From positions 2,467,726-2,531,725 of the forward strand of contig NC_018263.1 of assembly GCF_000227135.1 (NCBI RefSeq): 64,000 nt of DNA, read 5' to 3'. Source of the DNA: Leishmania donovani (lineage: Eukaryota; Euglenozoa; Kinetoplastea; Trypanosomatida; Trypanosomatidae). The notes under the pieces are model-generated. The model was not told the DNA's origin, ran no database searches, and saw nothing but the letters and a program-made list of their open reading frames with translations. Positions 21,252 to 30,073 of this stretch are shown one piece after another (position 1 is the stretch's first letter; every line of letters starts with the position of its first letter). The position numbers and the translations under genes were made by a program.

Positions 21252-21854
21252 TCACGTCCTCTCCGCTTCGGGCGTCGAAAAAAAGGCACGTATTTCGGTC
21301 ACCTGTGGTGTCCTGAATTCGTCCGGAAGAGTTGCAGAGTCAACATCAACACTTAGACGCTCGCACGCATTGAGCAAGCACGCCCGAGCAGCAGCTTCCG
21401 GAAACAAACAGTAGTGGCACGCATACAGTGTGTCAGACAATGCGATAGCGACGCGTCCGACGCACTCCCGAATCTTGAGAGGCAGTGGCCGATGCAACAC
21501 AAGCCTCTTAAGCTCCAGTCGCAGGCAGCCTTCGATCAGTACTACGTGCGGCCTCACGAACTCAAAAATAAGCATTTCGACAGCGACGATATCCGTTTCA
21601 TTTGAGACCGGCCGCAGCTGACCTAAAGTCGGACATTTTGCGCTCATGCGACTAATGTTGAGAGCGTACGACAAAGAGGCAGAGAACAGCACATCCTGTG
21701 GCACTTTTATGTGCAGCTTTGCACGAGTGAGGTGATAAATCACAGCCGCGCGGTTTCGTATGCTGCGCGAGCACTTCAGTTGATGAAATGGGTGTGATTG
21801 CCTCTCGAGACGCGAGGAGTCGATGCGTTCACACATTACAAAGCCATGCCTCAA
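21252..21854 (-). CDS. Hypothetical protein
   Basis: Up to 200 residues from the first methionine; a shorter 131-residue form from 21647 (MSAKCPTLG) is possible, and no clear splice acceptor decides between them. I do not recognise a family. The C-terminal two thirds is rich in leucine, valine and isoleucine with regular charged residues (VLIEGCLRLELKRLVLHR, then ECVGRVAIALSDTLYACHYC), compatible with a mixed alpha/beta fold and no clear membrane span. It lies between the HECT gene and a small membrane protein in the same orientation. Base composition is closer to the AT-richer block to its right than to the HECT gene. Confidence 0.5.
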   Translation of the reverse strand: MRHGFVMCERIDSSRLERQSHPFHQLKCSRSIRNRAAVIYHLTRAKLHIKVPQDVLFSASLSYALNISRMSAKCPTLGQLRPVSNETDIVAVEMLIFEFVRPHVVLIEGCLRLELKRLVLHRPLPLKIRECVGRVAIALSDTLYACHYCLFPEAAARACLLNACERLSVDVDSATLPDEFRTPQVTEIRAFFSTPEAERT

Positions 21855-22280
21855 GATATGCGTACAGCCATGGAAGCTGGCGACACAAAGAGAAGGGTAG
21901 TAGAGAAGGTAGAGCGTAGAAAACGGGAGAGAAAACTAAAAATTTTTCAAACAAGAACAGCAAGTCGCGCAAACACCATGGCAGCGCTCCGAACGCACGG
22001 AGCAACCCATAATCGTGTGGCACTTCGGTTCACGGATATCACAAGAAGATAAGATACTCTCTTTTGAATACTGGCATCAAAGGCTATTCAGAGAGCCTTG
22101 CGCAGCAGTTGTCTCCCACAAAGGAGGGCCATCGCGTCGTTTCTTTTTTTTTCTTTACAAACCGAATACAACTTTCTCCTCAGCCCGTCAAATACCACGC
22201 ACCCCAACGATAAACGGCGAAAACAAAGTGTGTCGGGTGGCGCCTGCACACAAAGAAGGCAACAAGACTACCGTGTCTTT
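21855..22280. other. Intergenic spacer
   Basis: No gene seen. Plus-strand poly-T/C near 22141-22157 and A-rich runs near 21930-21955; probably 3' UTR of the small membrane protein gene and 5' leader of the gene to the left. Confidence 0.5.
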
Positions 22281-22511
22281 TTAGCTGGTCTCCGTGGAAG
22301 AGTCTGTAATAGTATCAGAAATCTGAATGCCCTGCATCATGCCCACGGCAAAGGTCAGCACGCTAATAAGCGCAATGCCGACGATAATCCCAGTCGCTGT
22401 GGTGCTGGACATAGCAATAGTCACAGTCGTGTCGCTAGTCACCTCGGCCTCGGCAGCAAAGCACACCGTTGCCACCAGAGTCGCAATCAGAACGAAAACT
22501 GTTGCCCTCAT
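22281..22511 (-). CDS. Small single-pass membrane protein, hypothetical
   Basis: A 76-residue protein with a clear N-terminal signal peptide (MRATVFVLIATLVATVCFAA, cleavage likely after residue 20). A short acidic and threonine/serine-rich stretch follows (EAEVTSDTTVT). Next is one transmembrane helix at about 36-58 (ATGIIVGIALISVLTFAVGM) and a short hydrophilic tail ending in SSTETS. The layout predicts a type I membrane protein with a tiny lumenal part and a tail of about 18 residues in the cytosol. I do not recognise a named family. It looks real because signal peptide, glycine-containing transmembrane helix and tail are ordered sensibly in one short frame. Confidence 0.65.
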   Translation of the reverse strand: MRATVFVLIATLVATVCFAAEAEVTSDTTVTIAMSSTTATGIIVGIALISVLTFAVGMMQGIQISDTITDSSTETS

Positions 22512-23075
22512 GACTGCTGATGTTTTCAGCTCAATATCGATAGATTGAGTCCTCGAAGATGCTGATCGATTCGTGTCGCTCTCACTTGGGCCGATTATTG
22601 TTGGCAGAGAGGGAAGGTCGAGGCGTTGGTCCTTGCCTTTACCATTGCAGTAAGCAAAAAGTGAAAGCTACGTTCCCTTCTTGTGTTGTCTGCTTGGCAA
22701 AACTCCTTCTTTTCCCCTCGAGTTTATGGAAGGAACAATTCCTTTTGCGAGTACGAGTGTGCGTGCTGCGGCTGCCAAGAACCTGTTCCGACAGAAAGTC
22801 GTGCGAATCGTAAAAAGGGGAAAAATGATGAGTGGAAGGTTGATGTTAAGCGGCGCCAAGGTAAATGAAAGCATGTTGTTTGGCAAGTTCTGATTTTACG
22901 CTTCGAAAAGGTCGGCAAATGCGTCGGCACGGCGTTTTCGTGTGAAGTGCCACGTTGCTTTCGACAAGGCCACAGCGCTAGTGTCGAAACAAAACTTTTT
23001 GGTTGTCATTTCGTTATGAAATCCTTCTGTGAGTAAAGCAGAGACTGTTTCTCCGGTGGGGACAGAATAAGAAAC
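22512..23075. other. AT-rich intergenic spacer
   Basis: No supportable gene on either strand. A plus-strand frame at 22681-22893 is against the direction of the unit and has no recognisable content. Confidence 0.5.
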
Positions 23076-23648
23076 TCAATTTGCGTCTTTGCACTTTACG
23101 TGACGCAAATACCATGCGGACCACGAGGAGCGTTCCCCTTCAGGAATCGACGCATAGCTCTGATAATCTGCAGTGTCACGCTTTAGCTTCAGCCACCGCC
23201 GAATCGTCCCCTCGCCCGCGGCGTCATCGCCTAGAAGCTCGTTTTCCAAAAGAGGAACGTCACCCAGATCCACATGCTGCAATCGGTCGGCTGCGTTCTC
23301 GTCCATCAGCAGGTCATCAAGTAGCTCGTCTACAACCGAACGACTATCGTCCAAGTCTGCAGGAATGTCGCCAATGGAGCTGATATCTTCAAACACTTTG
23401 GCGCAGTGAACCTCTTTTGTGGCGCTGCGGTTGATAATAGCCCTCTGACGAATGGCATCATGGATCGGGACACGCTTCTTCAAGTCACTGAGGAATTCGA
23501 TCGCGGTGTCCCTCCGCTCCTGAAGGTACCTCTGCTTCCACTGAAACTCATCCGATCCTTCTGAGAAGCTTGAAAACACGCGCTTTGAATCCGTCACAAC
23601 TCCAGTCATGACCGTCACAAGTAATCGAACACAAGTGCCACGCCTCAT
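23076..23648 (-). CDS. Hypothetical protein, possibly mitochondrial
   Basis: A 190-residue protein. The first 25 residues (MRRGTCVRLLVTVMTGVVTDSKR) are basic, hydrophobic and free of acidic residues before residue 20, compatible with a mitochondrial targeting peptide. The rest is soluble: a charged helical segment (WKQRYLQERRDTAIEFLSDL near 37-56), an acidic middle (DDSRSVVDELLDDLLMDEN near 104-122) and a tryptophan-containing end (SSWSAWYLRHVKCKDAN). No known domain is recognised. Length, single-frame integrity and position in the minus-strand array support a real gene. A mitoribosomal or RNA-processing accessory role would be typical for such kinetoplastid proteins, but nothing here shows it. 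Confidence 0.6.
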   Translation of the reverse strand: MRRGTCVRLLVTVMTGVVTDSKRVFSSFSEGSDEFQWKQRYLQERRDTAIEFLSDLKKRVPIHDAIRQRAIINRSATKEVHCAKVFEDISSIGDIPADLDDSRSVVDELLDDLLMDENAADRLQHVDLGDVPLLENELLGDDAAGEGTIRRWLKLKRDTADYQSYASIPEGERSSWSAWYLRHVKCKDAN

Positions 23649-23962
23649 TGATCCTCACTGTCCGCGCCTCGTCCCGGAGCAAAGGGTTCCTTTCCGTTGT
23701 GGTGACAGTGAGAATAAAAAAGTGTATGGCAACAAGAGAAATGGATAGTGGCGGAGAGTGAGGTTGACGCATCGAGGTCGGTGCACAAGCAAAGAACAAA
23801 AGGCGAGAAAACGAGGTCAAAGAATATGTGCATGATGCATTCCAATACATGCGCCTCGTTCTTCCCAGCTGGCGAGTTTTCTCTCACCGATTAAGAGTAT
23901 ACCAAACTGCTATCCTTCGCCTTAATCTCACGATAACACTACGCAAGAATACGAAGACCTAC
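23649..23962. other. Short intergenic spacer
   Basis: AT-rich spacer; no gene or RNA seen. T/C-rich on the minus strand at places near 23680-23760, suitable for trans-splicing of the gene to the left. Confidence 0.5.
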
Positions 23963-24130
23963 CTATTTTTTCCTCCATTCAAGGATTCCTGTCTTTTCAT
24001 TGTAGTAGCCCTGAACTACGCCTCGCATGGTTGATGACAAGCCACGAGATGGCCTGTCTGCAAGAGTATGTTTGAAACGAATATAGAGGAATGTGAGGAG
24101 CACGCCCAGGATACGGAGATGTGTATCCAT
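23963..24130 (-). CDS. Possible 55-residue small membrane protein
   Basis: Starting at MDTHLRILG the frame gives 55 residues: a hydrophobic helix near 5-18 (LRILGVLLTFLYIRF), then a basic segment and the end YYNEKTGILEWRKK. This resembles the N-anchored layout of small mitochondrial inner-membrane subunits, but I cannot name a family. The frame stays open 38 codons upstream (to 24244) with less convincing sequence. It may be a chance frame or the end of a decayed gene. Confidence 0.35.
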   Translation of the reverse strand: MDTHLRILGVLLTFLYIRFKHTLADRPSRGLSSTMRGVVQGYYNEKTGILEWRKK

Positions 24131-24339
24131 GCGTGCAATCTGCACTGTCCCCGTCACACACCGCGGGAAGTCTCCTCTGATGAATTCCAAAGGTGATGTG
24201 TGTCTCACCCAAAATATGTGAATGCACGGCAACGTGAGCGGCAAAGGGCTGAATAACCTAACCCTACGGTCCGCGCTTCCGCCTACATCAGCGCCTATGG
24301 CGTCGAAACGCCGTTGTCACCAGCTGCGCCAGCCTCGCC

Positions 24340-26050
24340 ACCTTCAGAAAACAAAGCAGCCAATCAGCCAGGCAATTGCGCAGCTGTAACCATAGTCACC
24401 GTCGGAGCCTCCCTCTTCAGTGGCACGAAGCACGGCGCGTTGTCCTCCCGGCGATTCGGCAAATCGGTGGCCTGCCCCAAAGGCAGCCCTGGGGCACCCA
24501 CCCTTTTGACAGAGCCATGCAATCAGGCTCGGGTTATCCACACTCATGGCGCTGAGCTCCTGCTTCGGGTTTATGATTGCGCACCGCGGCACGCAAGTAC
24601 TTCATCGGGAGCTTCATTGGGTTGATTCTCGTGTTGCTCCGCAAAGACCAGTGGTGCCACTTGCGAAAAGCCGTTCATGCATGTATAAGCGAGCAATCGC
24701 TCCACCGCGGCACTGTCCGCCTGGGCTATTCCGTGTCAAATGGCTAGGGAGCTTTACAGCGTTGCAGGTCAACAACATGAGCAAATGCAGCGCCGTCTCG
24801 ACTCCCTCATGAGGCTCTATCAGGCCCCCAGGCAATTTCTTGCGCAAGAAACAACTCTGCAGTCTTGCCCGACAAATCAGTGCATGTGCCTCCCCACGTC
24901 TTCACGTCCGTGAGAGCAAGCGCGCCCTCCACACCGGTGGCTTCCTCGCGCTTTGTAAGACTTTCTTGGTCAGAAGAATACGTCCAAAACCCGCTCTCAC
25001 GTCTCTGTGGAGTTAGCGGTACCTTCTCCGCTTTGTGGTGCAGCTTCAGAATAACGGACGTGTGGCTGAGAAAGGTCTCCTCCACGTTCCCCAGCTCGTT
25101 TGCCAAGCGCATCACCTTGACAGCAGGACGTAACAAAGACACCGTGTTTCGACTCGGCCTTTGTGCAAAGTTCCCCTACATGACGCCGAAGGACGCCACC
25201 AAACTCATCAAGGGTCGTCTTCGCTGTGTTGTCACCCTCATCCACGGCCGCCACAGCTTGTGGAGTGGCCTCGACTAACGGTTCCAAATGTGCTGTATGC
25301 TGGAATGAGGATATTCATGTCTTTCTCCAAGACTGAGACTTGAGTGGCTAGCTGTCCATCCTTCGTACAGATCTGGCCCCCTGTTAGCCTTTCCATTGTG
25401 GATTTCTCTTCACCGAAGCGACGCTTGAATTGATGTGATTCACTTTCGATGGCAAAGAACTCTTTGCGGAACGCTTCATGTACGTGCGAGAACATTTCTG
25501 ATACCGTCGCAACGAGCTCTCACTCATTGCCGGGCGTGGCCCCCATCAACTAAGTCAGCACTTGTTGCGCGGTGTAATCGATTTGTGTTCGTGCTTCCAC
25601 GTCCTTTTTAGTGAGTAAAGCACGACGTTGGTTCCGGTATGATTGCCTGACTTGATATTCGTTGCGCAGCTCTAAATTCAGTGTTTGCATATGATTGCTT
25701 ATTTCCTGCAGTTGATGTGACCCGACATAAATGCGAAGTTGCTATTCCTTTAATACATGAGCATGCCATACTTGAAAAGCAGAATTCTCAAGCGCAAATG
25801 CCAGCCTGCGATGCGCATCGTTGCCTTCAGCGTCTTACGTTCCAACGTGAGCGGGCATTGATTGTATGTGGAAAAGCTGTCCGCCAGGCCACAAATTTCA
25901 AATATGCCTGCGAAACAAAACACCAACCATTATCCGAAATGTCTGCGACTCTGGTCCTGTAAAAGTTGACTTCACCATATTGGCTTTCTTGATGTATTCG
26001 CGTCGGCACGGCCTGTCTGACAAGTTCCCGTTCGCCAAAGTCAATGAGAA
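24340..26050 (-). pseudogene. Decayed coiled-coil protein gene
   Basis: Minus-strand translation gives consecutive protein-like pieces in changing frames. From about 25800 to 25560 the frame reads through heptad-like sequence (LQEISNHMQTLNLELRNEYQ, then LLTKKDVEARTQIDYTAQQ), interrupted by two in-frame stops. A frame change follows near 25550 and the sequence resumes as ELVATVSEMFSHVHEAFRKE to about 25300 (KDMNILIPAYSTFGT). Further pieces follow at 25287-24997 and 25142-24807 (VMRLANELGNVEETFLSH), and possibly 24592-24344. Charge pattern and lack of proline suggest a long coiled coil, perhaps a cytoskeletal or SF-assemblin/giardin-like protein, but that assignment is weak. Several stops and at least two frameshifts make it non-functional as assembled. 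The ends are approximate. Confidence 0.55.
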
Positions 26051-26280
26051 TCAGCGCTATTGCGAGTATCTACTCCCATAGCATACGAAAAAACACACAG
26101 TGCTCTAATACCAGAGCTTGCGAGAGTTGATGTAGTGCCCTTCGTACACTTGAAAAAAAAACGTCTACAATGATTGCATTCGAGATCAGATATGGCTAGA
26201 GCAAAAATGAGGTGAGGAGGCAATGAATGGTTGGTTAAGTATGCCATTGGAAGCCACAGAGTACTTTGACTGGCTCCGCA

Positions 26281-26676
26281 TCACATCATTTGTCGATCAC
26301 CCCTCCCTCTTTCATTATTGTCGCAAGCATTCATACAGTACAAAATGTTGCGAAGATAGTGAGATGAAGTGATTGCTGGAGAGCTCATGGAAAGCTTATG
26401 ATAGCGGATACAACCATAAAGCTCTACCTTTAGGAAACCTGAAGATCCCACTGGATGCTCGCTTTTTCCCAGTTTTTGCAGCTTTTTCTTGTCTCCAATG
26501 CTACCATTCAGGTCACTGACGCAAAAAGAGGAGAAAAAACACGGCAACACTGACAAAACATGTTTTCCTTTTTTTTTTTGATCGGCCGTTTCTGCAGGCG
26601 CTGCATCACAGCTAATTTCTTGACGTATGCCTACGAGTAGGGCCATCAAAACGGCTACAAACAAAAAAAATCGCAC
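26281..26676 (-). CDS. Hypothetical short protein with N-terminal signal sequence
   Basis: A 131-residue frame opens with a good signal peptide (MRFFLFVAVLMALLVGIRQE), then a lysine-rich segment and a low-information remainder ending GRGDRQMM. The signal sequence is convincing. The remainder has no domain, and the lysine run is encoded by an A-rich homopolymer, so the frame could be shifted or the gene decayed like its left neighbour. It sits directly downstream of the PARN gene in the same orientation. Confidence 0.35.
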   Translation of the reverse strand: MRFFLFVAVLMALLVGIRQEISCDAAPAETADQKKKGKHVLSVLPCFFSSFCVSDLNGSIGDKKKLQKLGKSEHPVGSSGFLKVELYGCIRYHKLSMSSPAITSSHYLRNILYCMNACDNNERGRGDRQMM

Positions 26677-26740
26677 CAGTCAGTTTTTGAAGAAACCAAT
26701 TTTACAAGAACCTCAGATGAGAGGGGAGCAGAGAATTCTA

Positions 26741-28273
26741 TCAGGCGTTGTGCAAGGTAATGAGATCTAGCAACAGAGGGTTGACGTTTGTGCTCGGAGA
26801 CAATTCCTTGTCTCGGAGCGACTGTAGGCGACGGTGTAGATCATCGATTCCCATAGCCTGCTTCATTCGAACGCAGAATGACGAGTAGTTTTTAGCACCC
26901 TCGCTGATCGCAAGACCGTTGACCTGGTAGGAAAGTTTTTTCATATCCACTTTTCCATTTTCTGTCGCTTGGGTGGTGATATCTTCAGTGGCGAAAAAGA
27001 GTGCTTCAATCTCTTCCGAATGGCAGGGAACAGCACATTTCAGAATGAACGTGCTGGGGTTGACGAGCTGGTCATCTGTGTCAACGCAAAAAAAGTAAGC
27101 ACTTCCAAACGCTGAAATGACATTTTTCATCTCCATGAAGGCGCCTGGGTAAAGTTTGTGCATAAGTGAGAACGCGATTCCGGTCATGTACGCGTCGTAC
27201 GCTGCTTCGTGTGCCTTGCTTTGCAGCTTTACGGCGGAGTCATTATACCCGTAAAACCCGGGTGGTAACCGGTACTCTTGCGTGAATTGGTCGCTCGAGA
27301 AACCAGCTCGCCGGCGACACTCTTGATACAAAGGCTCCAAGTGTGTGACTGGAAAGGCATCGTCTCCCGTCAACTTGGTGGCCATGGTTTTTGTGTCGTA
27401 AATAGAAGGCAGCGTGCGTTGCAGCACTTTCTTGAATTCAAGGTAATCCTGCGAAATAGGCGTTTCGTGCATGTGAATCATGAACATAACGTCTTGCATA
27501 AAGTTGTGGCCGACGATCGGTTTTCTGCTCTGCACAAGAATTTTCCAGAATAGTCGAAAGCCAAGCTGTTGCCCACGATCACGCTCGCACTGCAAACGCC
27601 TTTTTTCCTTTTCACTGATCCATTCATTCGTGTCCAGTTTCGTCAGCGTAAACTTTATTTTCTGCCCCAGGTATGGTTTTCCATCGTAGTTGACGGCGAT
27701 GCGAGAGTCGTATCGACGATACAGAAAGCTCTGCAGACGCCGTGCGAGATCTATCACGCAGGGCAGCTCTCTGACTAGCGGCTCATTGCCAGCCGGCATC
27801 CACTCGTCGATTGCTTCAATGAGCGCATCGGCGATTTGCTGCTCAGCATGGTCGGTGAAGGGCATTTGAAGCTTCTCCTCGTAGGCAGCTTCCTCTTGTT
27901 CGTTGCAGAATGGAAGCCCGGAGGTGAGCCACGTCTGGAAATTGAGGTGATTTGCTGCCAAAAAGGAGACGACCGAGAGGTTTAGCCGCAGGTCCCCACT
28001 GTCATTGAGCAGGTAAAAGTTGTATGGACGAACCTCGTACGTGTTGTTCTCAGTTTTCGTGAAGAGAGCGATGCCCATTTGAAAGGCATTGTATACTACC
28101 ACAGCGGCTCGCTTCGCGTGGTACACCGCCTCTGGCGGGGCGCCGAACGGTGCTGAAACACCGGTTACATCGACACCCGTCATTTCCTGATCAATTGCGC
28201 AGAACTCGCACCGCTCCACTTCGCGGGCAAAGTCAGGGAGTGCCACCAGTTGGTTGAACCTTGTAATGTCCAT
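26741..28273 (-). CDS. PARN: PARN-type poly(A)-specific 3' exoribonuclease
   Basis: A 510-residue protein from MDITRFNQLV. The frame extends 41 codons upstream, but a T-rich tract and AG at 28279-28280 lie just before this ATG. PARN enzymes shorten mRNA poly(A) tails in the 3' to 5' direction and belong to the DEDD nuclease superfamily. All four metal-binding acidic residues are visible: D and E in CAIDQEMTG near residues 27-29, the third D in VGHNFMQDVMFMIH, and the last D with its histidine in KAHEAAYDAYMTG. The length fits eukaryotic PARN (about 500-640 residues), though the C-terminal RNA-recognition part is not clearly identifiable. Trypanosomes carry several PARN paralogues; I cannot tell which this is. 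It is the first protein gene to the left of the tRNA/snRNA cluster. Confidence 0.93.
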   Translation of the reverse strand: MDITRFNQLVALPDFAREVERCEFCAIDQEMTGVDVTGVSAPFGAPPEAVYHAKRAAVVVYNAFQMGIALFTKTENNTYEVRPYNFYLLNDSGDLRLNLSVVSFLAANHLNFQTWLTSGLPFCNEQEEAAYEEKLQMPFTDHAEQQIADALIEAIDEWMPAGNEPLVRELPCVIDLARRLQSFLYRRYDSRIAVNYDGKPYLGQKIKFTLTKLDTNEWISEKEKRRLQCERDRGQQLGFRLFWKILVQSRKPIVGHNFMQDVMFMIHMHETPISQDYLEFKKVLQRTLPSIYDTKTMATKLTGDDAFPVTHLEPLYQECRRRAGFSSDQFTQEYRLPPGFYGYNDSAVKLQSKAHEAAYDAYMTGIAFSLMHKLYPGAFMEMKNVISAFGSAYFFCVDTDDQLVNPSTFILKCAVPCHSEEIEALFFATEDITTQATENGKVDMKKLSYQVNGLAISEGAKNYSSFCVRMKQAMGIDDLHRRLQSLRDKELSPSTNVNPLLLDLITLHNA

Positions 28274-28278
28274 TGCTC

Positions 28279-28292
28279 CTCCAAAGCGAAAA
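28279..28292 (-). promoter_or_regulatory. Predicted spliced-leader acceptor for PARN
   Basis: On the minus strand a run of T/C is followed by TTTGGAG; the AG at 28280-28279 lies six bases before the ATG. A longer T run at 28293-28300 adds to the tract. The 5' UTR would be very short. Confidence 0.5.
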
Positions 28293-28300
28293 AAAAGTGA

Positions 28301-28665
28301 ATTGATAATAGTGCACGTACAATTCTGACGTGTTTGGGGCTTTCCGTTTGAACACAAGTGCAGTAACCGGCGGTATGATCTTGGTGCTTGGTTCACAGAA
28401 AGTTTCTGGAGAGGGGGGACGGTGATGCGGGAAGAGAATTGGTTGGCTGTCAGGGCGAGTGGAACAACTGTTGTCGCTGCAATGGGCCGCGAAAGTAAGC
28501 AAGTGGCAGCCGTAGGCGTTGGGCTAGCGGAGGGGGGTGTGAGCTGCGGTTCCGTTTTCCACCGCTGTGCGGAAGAGGAGCTGATGAGAAAAACTACCTT
28601 ATCAAGTGTTCACCCTTTCAAGAAGCGTTTTGCCGCGCGAGGAGTCAAATGCACAACTTCATGGT
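28301..28665. other. Spacer between PARN and the U5 snRNA gene
   Basis: No gene seen. This marks the left edge of the Pol III cluster, and PARN transcription must begin or pass through here. Confidence 0.5.
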
Positions 28666-28668
28666 TTG

Positions 28669-28677
28669 AAAAAAAAA
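28669..28677 (-). terminator. Oligo-T Pol III terminator after U5
   Basis: Nine T residues on the minus strand, roughly 15-30 bases past the probable U5 3' end, in the right direction for Pol III termination of U5. Confidence 0.6.
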
Positions 28678-28691
28678 GTACAGATGCCCTG

Positions 28692-28757
28692 TGGGGGCCG
28701 CAAAATTTGCGAGAAGGTTAGGAGCGCTGCTTAGTAAAAGTCGAAGCAGCGGTTCCA
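28692..28757 (-). ncRNA. U5: U5 spliceosomal snRNA
   Basis: Reading the minus strand, a 7-bp perfect stem (28744-28750 pairing with 28726-28732) closes an 11-base loop, cgacttttact. This matches U5 loop I, the most conserved part of U5 (human loop context CGCCUUUUACUA), with the C-to-A change I associate with trypanosomatid U5. Flanking GGA and TCC can pair across an internal loop. About 25 bases further on is AAATTTTG, a plausible Sm-binding site, then a G/C-rich end and an oligo-T run. The size of about 65 nt fits the unusually short kinetoplastid U5. U5 aligns exon ends in the spliceosome and here would serve mainly spliced-leader trans-splicing. It lies about 100 bp from, and divergent to, tRNA-Cys, as kinetoplastid snRNA genes use the A and B boxes of a neighbouring tRNA as promoter. 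Ends are approximate. Confidence 0.85.
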
Positions 28758-28854
28758 AAGAATAACGAAGACATATGGGACGGCAAATGGGCTTATATAT
28801 GAGTCTTGTTTTCAAGACAGAATACATTAATGTTTATTTTGTGATCGGTGCATC

Positions 28855-28926
28855 GGATTCATAGCTCAGTGGTAGAGCATTCGGCTGCAGTCCGAATGGT
28901 CCCCGGTTCAAACCCGGGTGGGTCCT
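28855..28926 (+). tRNA. tRNA-Cys (GCA)
   Basis: A 72-nt cloverleaf: acceptor ggattca pairs with tgggtcc through G-U pairs, D-arm A box tagctcagtggtagagc, anticodon loop ctgcagt (anticodon GCA), and T-arm ggttcaaac as B box. Discriminator is T, as expected for cysteine. An oligo-T stop follows at 28929-28932. The internal promoter boxes probably also drive the divergent U5 gene. Confidence 0.97.
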
Positions 28927-28932
28927 TCTTTT

Positions 28933-29712
28933 CCTTAGGCCGAAGTTGGGGGAGGCAGGGACCCCAGCAACAAAACCCGGGTCCAAGCGGCGTCTTTGGC
29001 GGCGTGTGCGGGGCCACGCTTTCACACCAAAATCTTTTTTTTTAGGGTCGACATCATCGCCTGGTACCCGACCCCCCCCTTGGGTTGCGCCGTGGCGCGC
29101 CGCGTCAAGATCTACCATTTGTAGAACGATATTCCTGACGAGCCCGTTCTGTGTCGTGCGGGGGGTGGGGGGGTCTTTCTCCCGAAGCGCGGGGCTCACC
29201 GCTTATATGCCGCGCGGTGCGCTCCTCAGGCCCCTCTTTGGGCCGCGGAAAGGCAGCGTGGCGTTGGCCGCTTATCGGTGATGGGTTGGGCGTATCACCC
29301 CGCTTGATCGCCAGTGGAGCTGGAGCACCTTTGTCGGCGCTGGCGAAGCCCCATGCCAAAAGCACATCAAGAGACAGGTGACCGCGCTGTATGTTTGTTC
29401 TTGCGTGCCTTCGTGTACGCATGTGGATCGCGAGAACTGCGTAGAAGCGCGCGGGGATATGGAAATCGTTTTTTCTCTAAGGGAGAAACATGCGACAGAA
29501 GAGGGCTAGGGTGCACTTTGGCATGGGGAGGAATATGCAAGGAGGGATGCATTCAACGTTGGCGACTTTTCACACTTTCAGAGCGCCAACACAGCGCTCT
29601 CACCGGGTTGTGATGATGAGCGTTTACACCGGCTCGGTTCATGTGGATTCGGGAACCTCGAGTTTGCAGGCCTGTTTCCCAACGGGCCTCGTCCTTCCGG
29701 TGGGCAAAAAAA
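28933..29712. other. GC-rich spacer between convergent tRNA-Cys and tRNA-Leu genes
   Basis: About 780 bases with no tRNA, 5S rRNA or snRNA that I recognise. It holds a run of T (29034-29043), a C run at 29072-29079, a G run near 29160-29173 and a two-part hairpin at 29103-29140 (cgtca with tgacg, and tctac with gtaga). It may contain an undescribed small RNA or act as insulator DNA. Confidence 0.5.
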
Positions 29713-29794
29713 TGATGAGAGTGGGGTTTGAACCCACGCCCTCGAAAGGATTGGAACCTTAATCCAACGTCTTAGACCACTCGACCATCTCACC
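29713..29794 (-). tRNA. tRNA-Leu (AAG)
   Basis: An 82-nt class II tRNA on the minus strand: acceptor ggtgaga pairs with tctcatc, anticodon loop ttaaggt (anticodon AAG), a long variable arm closed by tcc/gag typical of leucine tRNA, and T-arm gggttcaaacccc. Discriminator is A. An oligo-T run (plus-strand A at 29705-29711) follows immediately as terminator. Confidence 0.97.
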
Positions 29795-29855
29795 TTGCGA
29801 ATCATGCTGCAGTTGTGTTGGATCAGGGCGCTGTTTGTTTCTGAGACCAAAAGAA

Positions 29856-29927
29856 TAGCACCGATTGGTTTCGATCCAACGACCTATGGGTTATGAGCCC
29901 ATCGCGCTTCCACTGCGCTACGGTGCT
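29856..29927 (-). tRNA. Initiator tRNA-Met (CAT)
   Basis: A 72-nt cloverleaf on the minus strand with anticodon loop ctcataa (anticodon CAT). Three features mark it as the initiator: the first pair of the acceptor is A-T (agcaccg with cggtgct), three consecutive G-C pairs close the anticodon loop (ggg/ccc), and the T loop reads gatcgaaac with A in place of the usual T54. This tRNA delivers the first methionine in cytosolic translation. A T4 run follows the 3' end near 29848-29852. Confidence 0.93.
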
Positions 29928-30000
29928 TCTTAACTGCCGCACGAGTTGTAGAGCCGTGCTCTATGTAGCTTACCATTGACTCTATGTCTTCGCATAGCAA

Positions 30001-30072
30001 GGTCGTTTGGTCTAGTGGTATGATTCCTGTTTTGGGTACAGGAGGTCACGGGTTCAATTCCCGTAACGACCC
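30001..30072 (+). tRNA. tRNA-Pro (TGG)
   Basis: A 72-nt cloverleaf: acceptor ggtcgtt pairs with aacgacc, D-arm tggtctagtggtatga, anticodon loop tttgggt (anticodon TGG) and T-arm gggttcaattccc. Discriminator is C. A six-T Pol III terminator follows at 30074-30079. It diverges from the initiator tRNA-Met gene 73 bp away. Confidence 0.97.
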
Positions 30073-30073
30073 C

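Noticed and set aside
28933..29712. Possible 5S rRNA, 7SL RNA, U6 or other snRNA in the tRNA spacer
   Set aside because: I looked for known conserved blocks (U6 ACAGAGA, SRP helix 8, 5S internal boxes) and did not find a convincing match; left as unexplained spacer.
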